From contig CALEPS010000197.1 in NCBI GenBank assembly GCA_937910305.1, positions 1-12,033 on the forward strand: a stretch of DNA of 12,033 nt, written 5' to 3'. Shown here piece by piece: positions 1 to 7,979 of this stretch (the stretch's first letter is position 1; the number at the start of each line of letters is the position of its first letter). The stretch is from an uncultured Bacteroidales bacterium. GTDB taxonomy: Bacteria > Bacteroidota > Bacteroidia > Bacteroidales > Paludibacteraceae. The position numbers and the translations under genes are program-made. The notes under the pieces are model-generated. The model saw nothing but the letters and a program-made list of their open reading frames with translations. It was not told where the DNA came from and searched no databases.

Positions 1-1140
1 GTCACCGCCGGCGTAGTTCTGACCGGAGAGGACAATAGTGTCCGTAGCGGACCGGCTGTAGGTTCTACCCTCGTATTCCACGGTTTCTCCCGAGCACGCA
101 TAGATGGTATCTGCGCCGTAGGTGATAATGCGTGGTTCCACCGTCAGATGGAGCATATAGGTCGAGTCACAGCCGTACAGAGTCTGATACGTTGCAACGA
201 GCGTGGTGTCACCCACCGGCATACCGTTCAAGTCGATACCCTGCCACGTCTCTTCGTCACCCTCTGTGATCGTGAGGATGGACTCCTCCAAGAACGGCTG
301 TGAGAAGATAACCGCAAGCGCTACGATTGAGTCACCGCCGGCGTAGTTCTGACCGGAGAGGACAATAGTGTCCGTAGCGGACCGGTTGTAGGTTCTACCC
401 TCGTATTCCACGGTTTCTCCCGAGCACGCAAGGATCGTTTCTGCGCCGTAGGTGATAATGCGTGGTTTCACCGTCAGATGGAGCATATAGGTCGAGTCAC
501 AGCCGTAGATAGACGAATATTCGGCTACGATTGTGGTGTCTCCTATGCCTACCGTACTGAGGTCATATCCCTGCCATACCTTCTCTGTGCCGGCTACTAT
601 CGTGTCGCGAGAGACGATACGCATTACCGGACGGACATATACCACCAGAGCAACGATCGAGTCGCCACCGAGATAGTTAACTCCCGCCAGCCGGACTGAG
701 TCATGCGCCGGACGCTTATAGGTCTTACCGGCATACTCAACCGTCTCTCCCGCGCAGACATAGAGGGTGTCGTCTCCATACGTAGTAGGACGCGCCATCA
801 CTGTCAGATGAAGCGTATAGACAGAGTCGCAACCATAGATCGAGTGGTACTCGGCAACAAGGGTGGTATCGCCTACCGGAAGGGTAGCCAGATTGATATT
901 CTCCCATGTCTCTTCCGCAGCCACATAGATCATCTTGGTCTCCTCAAAGGCATAAGGCTGATGAAGCGAGACGGTAAGCGTGACAATCGAGTCACCACCG
1001 AGATAGTTAGCTCCCGCCAGCGTCACCTCCGTCACAACAGCCTCGCGGTACCAAACGCCGGCGTACTCCACCGAGTCACCCTCGCATACCAATGCCGTAT
1101 ATTCGCCGTAAGTAGCAGGGAAAGGAATAACCGTCACTGT
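1..1140 (-). repeat. 330-bp in-frame tandem repeat (110-aa A+B module pair)
   Basis: Equivalent points recur at 1, 331, 661 and 991 (gtcaccgccggcg or gtcgccaccg/gtcaccaccg variants), an exact 330-bp period inside the giant gene. Each unit encodes module A (Cys near the start in a C.G(E/D)(T/S)VEY.G pattern, ending with GGDSIV) followed by module B (a Trp about 20 residues in, VGDTT or IGDTT, ending YGCDS.Y.LHLTV). Positions 1-177 and 331-507 differ at only 6 bases (56, 101, 102, 106, 109 and 138 in the first copy), whereas the remaining part of each unit is much more diverged. The array continues beyond the left edge. Confidence 0.93.
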
Positions 1141-3885
1141 CTTCGCAACCGGCTCTGCCGGGTTATAGAAGTTATTACCCGACTGGTGCGCGGTAATAAC
1201 AGCTTCGCCGACAGCGAGGGTGATCAGACGGTTTTCGGCATCGACATAAGCCACTGCGCTGTCCGAGCTGGTGAAATACACCTCCAGACGGGATGTTGCA
1301 GAGGCGGTCAGAGCGAGTGTGTCGCGCATATAGAATTGCGGCAACTCGTCGCTCCATGTGATCGTCTGGTCATGCTTGTTCTCTCCCGATACGAGAACCG
1401 TGATTTCAGCCGAAGCCGTTTCATAGAGTGCTTCCTTCGCAGGGGTGAAGCGAACCGTATAGGTCTGCTCTCCCGCCTCCGGCACTATCGTTGGGTCTAA
1501 CCATGCGAACGAACCTTCGGTAGAAGCTTCTCCGCCGGTCAGTAGCGACTCGGCAAGGGTCTCTCCTGCAACGATCCACGAAGCGGAAGGCGCCGTGTAG
1601 ATCTCAACCGGTGTTTTAGAGAGGACAATTGTCTTCGTCTGCGAAACCGAAGCATAGCGTTCGTCACCGGCTTGATAAGCCGTGATGTCCACCGTTCCGG
1701 CAGAGAGCACCACGAGTTTGTTGTTCTCTACATAGGCGATCGTGCTATCCGATGAGAGATAAGCCACCTCCAAACCGCTGGTTGATGTAGCCGTGAAAGC
1801 AGGGATCTCTTCGGTCGTTAACGCAGCCTCCGGCAGTTCAAAACCGTTGATGTACTGATTGAGACCGGTAGTGAAGATATGCACCGGAATGCGGAGCGTA
1901 GAAGGATTCTCCTTATTATCGGTAATGACAATCGTATCGTAGAAATGTACATTCTTCTCATGAGGTGTGAAGTTGATTGTGAACTCATCATCTCCGAAAT
2001 CGCCACAACCCTCACCAATTGTATTCCGGCTCAGTCCAAACACACCTTGCGTCATGGAAAGGGTCATTAAGTCAATATTAGAGTGAGAGACCGTGATCTT
2101 CTTCGACCACTCAGTATTAAACTCCACGTTCTCGTCGATCTGTGCATAGTTAGCGCGAAGGAACTTAGCCCTGCTGACACGGATATTCGTGATTGTATGA
2201 TCGGTACCGGTCTCCAAAGTCCGGAAGCGCAGTTTGGTAGCGGACTCATCCAGCGAGATATTACCGGATTGCGTATCGCTCGTTCCTACCACATTATTAT
2301 ATACTTCGTGCCAATCCCAGAGACCGTCACGATAGACATATTGCTCTACAATGAGGGCGGAATAAGTCGCACTACCCCAAGAACTGGTATTTTTCTCTCC
2401 ATGCTTAGCGGTAAAGGTCAGGACAGCAGGAATACCGGAAAGGTTAAAATCTTGCTGTTTCTTGCTGCCATTGAGCGTAAGCGAACTCTGTGAGAGCGCC
2501 ATACCATTACATTGCGAAGCCGGGTTGCGAACGATCACATAGTTGTTTTGCAAGATAGGCAGATACTCATGTCCGTCAATCTCACCTCCTGCCTGCGAAG
2601 CAGTAATATACGTCTCGCCTTCGCCTACAATAGTTAGGATATTTCCCTCCACGGTCACTACGTTGGTATTCGCCGAGGTATAGGTGACAGGTCCGCCACT
2701 GGTAGCGGTAGCTGTCAGCTCAACAGATCCACTTGTGGTCAGCAAGCCATAGAGGTCCTGGTCCCAAACGATGGACTGTTTGAGCAGTTCGGTGACAGTA
2801 AAGAGTTTGGTATCACTCACCTCGTCATACTCTGCGTCGCCGGCTTGATAGGCTGTGATATTTACTGTACCAACAGCCTTAGCCAAGAGAGCAGTATCGG
2901 CGATGACCTCTATAACCTCGGAGTTGTCCGAAGTGAAGGTAACCCGCCCGCTGCTGGTAGAAGAGGCGATATAGGCAATCGTTGCATCCGGGTACTGTTC
3001 CTCGGTGTTCATAGCAAAACCGGTAGCCGCCAAATCCGCATTCCAGTCAATTGTCTGCGCACGCTTGGTCGTATTCGCAGAGACATGGATTGTCTTGGTA
3101 TTCGTACCATTGGAGATGGTAATATCGCCTTCGTTAACTCCCGTCTCACTGGTGTGGATATAAGTAACCGTCAGGGTCTGCGAACCATAGGTATCTATAT
3201 CTCCGAACGAAGTAGGAGTAACCGTGAAACGCGGGTTCGAGCAAGTAACGGTCAGCGGCGAGATATTACACCAGTTGATGAGCGAAGTCTTGGTCACCTC
3301 GCCGGAGTTAATTACTGCCGAACCGAAATCAAGGGTAGCAGGTTCAGGATCCTCCACATACTTAAGTTCTGTAACCTTGATATTGGTATAGGAGTTCGAG
3401 AAGTTACAGGAGTGGTGGAAACGGATATACCGCGTAGCCTTGGAGAGTTGGATATCTCCGGACGAATGGGTATCCATATTTGTTGCATCGTCGTTTGTCC
3501 AGATGGTGCTCCATGAGTTACCATCTGCACTCTCCTCGATGTAAAGCATGTGGGTATTACCTACACCTTTTCGCTCATCGCTATAGCCGCCAATACCTAA
3601 AATGAGTTGAGCGAAACCAGATAAACTGGCGTAATTCAGCGTCGGGTTACCGACATTTGCGACTACTTGATAAATATAGGCATAATTGAACGACAATTTG
3701 TCTGGAACTCCAGTAAACGACAAGGTCTCATACTGGTGAGTCCAATCGGTAGCCGATCCCTTACCAATAGTATAGGATTTCCCAGATAATGGTAAGTGCT
3801 CTTGCGCCCATACATTACCGCTTATGCCCATCGCTACAAGAGCAATGAGCATGGCGGTAAATTTCGTAAAGAAGTTTGTTTTCAT
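1..3885 (-). CDS. Giant secreted repeat protein (adhesin-like), 3' end beyond the window
   Basis: The frame is open for 1,295 codons from the ATG at 3885 to base 1 with no stop, so the C-terminus is missing. Residues 1-28 are a signal peptide (MKTNFF..., hydrophobic core, ending VWAQ). By eye the order is: discoidin-like beta-sandwich (about 29-178); choice-of-anchor-like Ig domain (179-275); two Big/MBG-like domains with the ITAYQAGD signature (276-363, 367-452); a second discoidin-like domain (453-580); a second anchor-like domain (583-668); further Big-like domains (670-915). From about 916 onward come alternating modules of about 55 residues ending GGDSIV or GCDS.Y.LHLTV. Such GCDS...LTV repeats are known from very large secreted Bacteroidetes proteins. 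It starts 10 nt after the stop of the calycin/PCMD gene, so it is the fourth gene of the operon. A surface stalk or adhesin role is inference; domain names come from sequence pattern only. The missing C-terminus would show how it is anchored. Confidence 0.92.
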   Translation of the reverse strand, partial: MKTNFFTKFTAMLIALVAMGISGNVWAQEHLPLSGKSYTIGKGSATDWTHQYETLSFTGVPDKLSFNYAYIYQVVANVGNPTLNYASLSGFAQLILGIGGYSDERKGVGNTHMLYIEESADGNSWSTIWTNDDATNMDTHSSGDIQLSKATRYIRFHHSCNFSNSYTNIKVTELKYVEDPEPATLDFGSAVINSGEVTKTSLINWCNISPLTVTCSNPRFTVTPTSFGDIDTYGSQTLTVTYIHTSETGVNEGDITISNGTNTKTIHVSANTTKRAQTIDWNADLAATGFAMNTEEQYPDATIAYIASSTSSGRVTFTSDNSEVIEVIADTALLAKAVGTVNITAYQAGDAEYDEVSDTKLFTVTELLKQSIVWDQDLYGLLTTSGSVELTATATSGGPVTYTSANTNVVTVEGNILTIVGEGETYITASQAGGEIDGHEYLPILQNNYVIVRNPASQCNGMALSQSSLTLNGSKKQQDFNLSGIPAVLTFTAKHGEKNTSSWGSATYSALIVEQYVYRDGLWDWHEVYNNVVGTSDTQSGNISLDESATKLRFRTLETGTDHTITNIRVSRAKFLRANYAQIDENVEFNTEWSKKITVSHSNIDLMTLSMTQGVFGLSRNTIGEGCGDFGDDEFTINFTPHEKNVHFYDTIVITDNKENPSTLRIPVHIFTTGLNQYINGFELPEAALTTEEIPAFTATSTSGLEVAYLSSDSTIAYVENNKLVVLSAGTVDITAYQAGDERYASVSQTKTIVLSKTPVEIYTAPSASWIVAGETLAESLLTGGEASTEGSFAWLDPTIVPEAGEQTYTVRFTPAKEALYETASAEITVLVSGENKHDQTITWSDELPQFYMRDTLALTASATSRLEVYFTSSDSAVAYVDAENRLITLAVGEAVITAHQSGNNFYNPAEPVAKTVTVIPFPATYGEYTALVCEGDSVEYAGVWYREAVVTEVTLAGANYLGGDSIVTLTVSLHQPYAFEETKMIYVAAEETWENINLATLPVGDTTLVAEYHSIYGCDSVYTLHLTVMARPTTYGDDTLYVCAGETVEYAGKTYKRPAHDSVRLAGVNYLGGDSIVALVVYVRPVMRIVSRDTIVAGTEKVWQGYDLSTVGIGDTTIVAEYSSIYGCDSTYMLHLTVKPRIITYGAETILACSGETVEYEGRTYNRSATDTIVLSGQNYAGGDSIVALAVIFSQPFLEESILTITEGDEETWQGIDLNGMPVGDTTLVATYQTLYGCDSTYMLHLTVEPRIITYGADTIYACSGETVEYEGRTYSRSATDTIVLSGQNYAGGD

Positions 3886-3895
3886 AGAAAAATAA

Positions 3896-5458
3896 TTATT
3901 TCACGCGGACTCCGGCTGCGTTGTACCATGCATCGGCGGAGCGAATAAAGAGCTGACCGTTAATCAGCACTTTCTCAAAGCGCGCGTTTCCGGAATAAAC
4001 GTTTTCGATACCCTGATGCTCCGGCTCCTTCGGGTCTGTAGAGGTGCCCTCTGCATTGGTGTCGGTGAAGTCCACGCGATAGAGATTGTATTTGCCGCTT
4101 TGGGCATAGTCATCGGCAATCACATATACGAAGACACATTTGTGAATGGCATCAAAAGCATAGAAAGCTTGGGTGGAAACACCTGTTCCAATCGAAGAAA
4201 ACTCGCCGCAAGAGTCGCAGTAGGTCTCATTAATTTGATATGCCTCACCATTAAATTCGAGAGCATCTTCACCACGTGCGAGGAGCGAAATACTGTTGTT
4301 GTAAACCAACTCTACATCGTCGATGAATACAGAGTCCGGTTTATCTTTCGTTCCTGTACCGCCGCCGGGAAGCTTATTCGTGGTGAAAGTAGCGAGGATA
4401 TATGCCGGCTCCTTATCCAGATTCTCAGGATTGTAAACAAACGGCACTGCGAGACGCTGCCATCCCAGGTCGGCAGTAGCCGAGTAGTTGAGAGTAGCAG
4501 CACCCATACGGAAATCAGCATGTTTAATGGAGTCGTTGTTCAACTCGGGATCCTGATAACGTGCATTGGTTGTGATAACAGCACTCAGTCGAGCTTGGTT
4601 AGCGTCGTCAGCCGCATTGCGGTTACCGGGTATGTACTTAGCCCAGAAGACGATAGAGTCCGGACGACCTTGGAACGGCGTATTGAACGCACTGTCCGGG
4701 TCAGAGAAATTGTAGTTGGATGCTGCTTCTCCGGCAGTCATTGAACCTGCATAAATTTGACCATTGGTGCAGTTTCCATTGGCATTAACACCGAAAATAG
4801 TTTTAGAAGACAGCACGGCGCTGTTTCTGCCTTTGGAGCCCGGGCGTACATCTGCGGACTGAGAGAACTGGGCTGTATTGCCCTTTACAAAACCAGCGAG
4901 AGGACCGGTTGCTGTACCAAACGAGTGCCATCCGGCAGGCTCATGGTTGGTCCATGCGCCCTCGAAACCTCCGTTCGGCAGCACATAGTTGTTCGAACGA
5001 ACGGCATTGCCGGCAAAACATACGATAATCGGCTCCGGCAAGGTCTTAGGCTCCGCAATTTCCAGTACGATTCCTGCTTTGTTGTCCGTTGCGAGCGATT
5101 TGTACGTCACACCTTCTTCCTCATAGGAAGATAAGATATTAATAGTCGCGCGAAGTTTCAGGATACCTGCCAAATAGAGAGTGGTCTCCTCAATGGAAAA
5201 CTGACCATCCTCGCTGATGGCGATATTCGGCAGTACAATACTACCCAGACTTACACCGTTGAACTTAAAATCCGGCAGTACAAACGTGAGCGTGTTATCC
5301 GTTACACCCGGCAAGAGATACACTTGGCTCTCGGGATATTCTTCCGAGTCAAGCAGCAAAGTACCGTCATACCGACCACACACATCCATTACGGTGATGG
5401 CCATTACTTGTGCCGAGATCAACAGCCCGGCAAAAAGAGTTGTAAAAATCTTTTTCAT
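3896..5458 (-). CDS. Secreted calycin-like/PCMD domain protein, short form
   Basis: 520 aa. Residues 1-20 form a type I signal peptide (MKKIFTTLFAGLL...VMA). Residues about 25-135 resemble the Bacteroidales calycin-like beta-barrel family (GRYDGTL, LLPGV, FVLPDFKFNGVSLG). Residues about 160-387 match the PCMD pattern (NGGFEG at 162-167, GWHSF, PFQGRPDSIVFWAKYIPG, GWQRLAVPF, FIDDVELVY at the end). A third region (about 395-465) containing CDSC and VFVYVIADDYAQ is shared with the upstream paralogue. The protein ends in a tail (493-520) with NGQLFIR...YN.AG.R.K. The PCMD family is only putatively linked to carbohydrate metabolism, and neither domain shows catalytic residues I can name. It lies 19 nt after the stop of its longer paralogue and 10 nt before the giant repeat gene. 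Inferred role: exported, probably surface-located ligand-binding protein serving the TonB receptor. Confidence 0.93.
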   Translation of the reverse strand: MKKIFTTLFAGLLISAQVMAITVMDVCGRYDGTLLLDSEEYPESQVYLLPGVTDNTLTFVLPDFKFNGVSLGSIVLPNIAISEDGQFSIEETTLYLAGILKLRATINILSSYEEEGVTYKSLATDNKAGIVLEIAEPKTLPEPIIVCFAGNAVRSNNYVLPNGGFEGAWTNHEPAGWHSFGTATGPLAGFVKGNTAQFSQSADVRPGSKGRNSAVLSSKTIFGVNANGNCTNGQIYAGSMTAGEAASNYNFSDPDSAFNTPFQGRPDSIVFWAKYIPGNRNAADDANQARLSAVITTNARYQDPELNNDSIKHADFRMGAATLNYSATADLGWQRLAVPFVYNPENLDKEPAYILATFTTNKLPGGGTGTKDKPDSVFIDDVELVYNNSISLLARGEDALEFNGEAYQINETYCDSCGEFSSIGTGVSTQAFYAFDAIHKCVFVYVIADDYAQSGKYNLYRVDFTDTNAEGTSTDPKEPEHQGIENVYSGNARFEKVLINGQLFIRSADAWYNAAGVRVK

Positions 5459-5477
5459 TGCTTTTTTGTGTTAAAAG

Positions 5478-7961
5478 TTATTTTATTTTTTTACCTAAGA
5501 TATCATATATAGACTCATCCTCGCGAATGATATAGAGATGTCCGTTGTAGAATACTTTCTGCGCACAACGTTTATCCGTTTCTGCAGTTGTTTCCATATC
5601 GGTTGCGATTGGTCGGACGGTAAGATGAAGCACCAGAGTCGAATCGCAGTCGTCAACCGTATAATAAGTTGCACTCAGCGTCATTTCGCCCAGATCCATA
5701 TTACCCAAGCGGTAGCCTTCCCACTCTACGTTGCTGCCTTGGTTCACCGTCATATATTCCTCAATAGTATAGGACGGCAGGACGGTTACAGTGAGGCGGA
5801 CGATTGAGTCTCCTCCATAAACATTCAGTTCGTCCACATGGATGTCCCCCTCGAAGGCTTCGGAATAGGTGACACCCTCAAAAGTAACACTTTCTCCATC
5901 GCAGATAACCGCTTCGTACGCGCCATAAGCGACAGGGATATCGGATACATAGAGCACCAGAACATAGGTTAAGTCACAGCCGTTAGAAGCCGTCAGGCTA
6001 TCGTAGAAGAGATAGGGCTCCGTCGCTCTGGGCAGATCTTTGATCGTCTGTCCGCGCCACTCCAAGTCAGCCTCATTGACATATTTCTTCTCTTCGAAGC
6101 GCCATGTAGGTAGCACAGTAAGTGTCAAGCGATAGACCGAGTCCATGCCATAGACAGATTTTAACGAGTCATACAGGACAAATGTTCCCTCCTCCGCAGT
6201 CGGCAGCGATTTACCATGCCATGAAGTCTCCTCATTGCGGCAGGCTGTAACGACCTCTTCATATGCATATGCGATCGGTTTGACAGTCAGCGTCAGGGTA
6301 TAAACCGAGTCACATCCAGCGAGGGTCTGCAAAGAGAGCGTATCATGGTGTACACCCGGTACAAGTTCCTTGTAGAGTTTCTCATGCCAAGTATAAGTCT
6401 CGTCCATGTTCATCTCTGCCGTCTCCGCAACAGCATATGTGGGCAGGACAGTGAGCGTCAGGGTAATAAGCGAGTCGCCTCCCTGCGTATTCGGGATCGT
6501 TGTTTGGTACGTTCCTCCTTCGGTCAGGTTTTGGAATAACTCGTCCGAATAAGGCGCATTGTCGCATGTCGAAGCGGCATAACTATATTCCGTATCCAAT
6601 ACTGGCGGTACCGGCTCTGCCATAGACAAAGTATATAGGGAATGCACGCGCGCTTGCGAGAAGTTATCGGGCACTACATAAACATGCACTTGGTTATGCT
6701 CCGCGTCATAGCCGATAAACGATTTGGAGGCTTTGCCATTCGTGGTAGCCGCAAACGTATATTCGCTATCGCTGAACTCTGCATCTGTTTGGGCTGCACC
6801 GTTCGTGAAGTGAACAGCAGAGCCGTTCATCGTAAACGAGGTGAGGGAGTGGTTATAAATGATCTCCGCATCGTCCAGATAAACTACGTCCGGACTATTC
6901 TTGGTTGCATTACCGCCCCCTGGTGTAGCATTAGAAGAGAACGTAACTAATATATATGCCGCTGTAGAAGGATCCAAAGAGGTATAGGTAAAGGGCGTTG
7001 AAAGACGCTGCCAACCCTTAGAAGAAGTAGCAGAATAATTGATTGCGGCACTTGCCACCTTGACTTTTCCATAGTCGCCTGTCTCAGGATCCTGGTAACG
7101 CGCATTTTGGGTAATCACTGCATTTGCACGGGCTTTATTGGAGTTATCCGTTACACTTCCGCCTCCAGGAATATATTTTGCCCAAAATACCAATGAATCC
7201 GGTTGCCCCACAAAGGCGGTGTTATAACCGGTATTGGACGGATCGGAGAAGTTATAGTTTCCACTGGCATCCCCCGCAGAGGTAGAGCCTGCATTAATCT
7301 GTCCGTTCGTGCAGTTACCGTTACCCTTCGCGCCTAAGGTTATTTTGGTCTGAATCTTCACGCTATGGGAGCCTGTGGTACCGGGACGAACGTCCGTACT
7401 CTGTGAGAACTGATCTGTACCATTCACGAAACCGGCAAAACCACCCGTTGCAGAAGGGAAGGAATGCCATCCGGATGGCTCATCGTTGCTCCATGATCCC
7501 TCAAATCCGCCGTTATTAAGGGCATAGTTCTTGTTCGTCACTTTGCATCCTGCAAAGACCACCGAAATCGGCTCCGGGAGATCAGCCTCGATAGAAAGCG
7601 ACACGTTGGCATTAGTCCCGTTGATCTGACTTCCGCTCAGCATCGACACCTCCGCACGCGTCTGGATAATTTTTATATACAGCGGACGGCTATCCAACGT
7701 CAGCGTACCCTCCCCGTCCATCGGGATATTAACCAGCACAATATCTTCCAACGAAACTCCGTTGAATCGGAAATCCGGTAACACAAACGTGATGGCGTTT
7801 GCTTCCACGCCCGGCAGGATATAAACCTCTTCGTTCGGATAATCATCACCGCCGATATTCAGCGTTCCTTTGAACACGCCCGTTGCGTCACTCACCGTCA
7901 CCGCCAACGCGGTAATAGTTGATACACAGGCAATTATAATTGTAGTAAAAATCTTTTTCAT
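5478..7961 (-). CDS. Secreted calycin-like/PCMD protein with six C-terminal repeat modules
   Basis: 827 aa from the ATG at 7961. An ATG at 7973 is also in frame, but the 7961 start gives MKKIFTT, identical to the start of the downstream paralogue, with a cleavage site after TALA (about residue 20). Order: calycin-like (about 25-132; ILPGV, FVLPDFRFNGVSLE), PCMD (about 148-370; NGGFEGSW, FWAKYIPGG, GWQRLSTPF, YLDDAEIIY), third shared domain (about 376-448; VHVYVVPDNFSQ), six modules of about 55 residues (456-785), and a tail (799-827; NGHLYIIR...YD.LG.K.K). The modules alternate between GGDS- and CDS-type endings, as in the giant gene of the same operon, although the third reads GMDS and the fourth GCDL. 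It looks like a tandem duplicate of the 520-aa gene that has gained, or the other has lost, the repeat section. It begins 18 nt after the TonB receptor stop. Inferred role: surface-exposed ligand-binding protein on a repeat stalk. Confidence 0.92.
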   Translation of the reverse strand: MKKIFTTIIIACVSTITALAVTVSDATGVFKGTLNIGGDDYPNEEVYILPGVEANAITFVLPDFRFNGVSLEDIVLVNIPMDGEGTLTLDSRPLYIKIIQTRAEVSMLSGSQINGTNANVSLSIEADLPEPISVVFAGCKVTNKNYALNNGGFEGSWSNDEPSGWHSFPSATGGFAGFVNGTDQFSQSTDVRPGTTGSHSVKIQTKITLGAKGNGNCTNGQINAGSTSAGDASGNYNFSDPSNTGYNTAFVGQPDSLVFWAKYIPGGGSVTDNSNKARANAVITQNARYQDPETGDYGKVKVASAAINYSATSSKGWQRLSTPFTYTSLDPSTAAYILVTFSSNATPGGGNATKNSPDVVYLDDAEIIYNHSLTSFTMNGSAVHFTNGAAQTDAEFSDSEYTFAATTNGKASKSFIGYDAEHNQVHVYVVPDNFSQARVHSLYTLSMAEPVPPVLDTEYSYAASTCDNAPYSDELFQNLTEGGTYQTTIPNTQGGDSLITLTLTVLPTYAVAETAEMNMDETYTWHEKLYKELVPGVHHDTLSLQTLAGCDSVYTLTLTVKPIAYAYEEVVTACRNEETSWHGKSLPTAEEGTFVLYDSLKSVYGMDSVYRLTLTVLPTWRFEEKKYVNEADLEWRGQTIKDLPRATEPYLFYDSLTASNGCDLTYVLVLYVSDIPVAYGAYEAVICDGESVTFEGVTYSEAFEGDIHVDELNVYGGDSIVRLTVTVLPSYTIEEYMTVNQGSNVEWEGYRLGNMDLGEMTLSATYYTVDDCDSTLVLHLTVRPIATDMETTAETDKRCAQKVFYNGHLYIIREDESIYDILGKKIK
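5610..6596 (-). repeat. Six alternating A/B protein modules inside the long calycin/PCMD gene
   Basis: Six degenerate protein-level modules of about 55 residues, each ending in a beta-strand motif such as GGDSLITLTLTV, GCDSVYTLTLTV, GMDSVYRLTLTV, GCDLTYVLVLYV, GGDSIVRLTVTV or DCDSTLVLHLTV, usually followed by a (L/K/R)P linker. A Trp-Gly or Trp-His pair occurs in the B-type modules. They are diverged at DNA level, unlike the distal repeats of the giant gene. Confidence 0.82.
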
Positions 7962-7979
7962 CTCACTAAACATTGAACA

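Noticed and set aside
1..1140. CRISPR-like or non-coding repeat array
   Set aside because: The repeats are 330 bp, contiguous, in frame and encode protein modules.
703..1500. Plus-strand open frame (265 codons) in the left part
   Set aside because: It is antisense to the repeat section of the giant protein and its apparent internal repeats are just the reverse of that gene's 330-bp repeats.
3896..3982. Classical T9SS C-terminal sorting domain in the calycin/PCMD proteins
   Set aside because: The tail is only about 28 residues, without the 70-100 residue Ig-like domain and YPNP motif of known type A domains.
7920..7961. Possible lipoprotein signal (IIAC) in the long calycin/PCMD protein
   Set aside because: The Cys comes after only 11 residues, there is no acidic export signal after it, and the paralogue lacks the Cys and has an ordinary signal peptide cleavage site.
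5478..7973. Upstream ATG at 7973 as start of the long calycin/PCMD gene
   Set aside because: The ATG at 7961 gives a signal peptide start (MKKIFTT) identical to the paralogue; the four extra residues add nothing.
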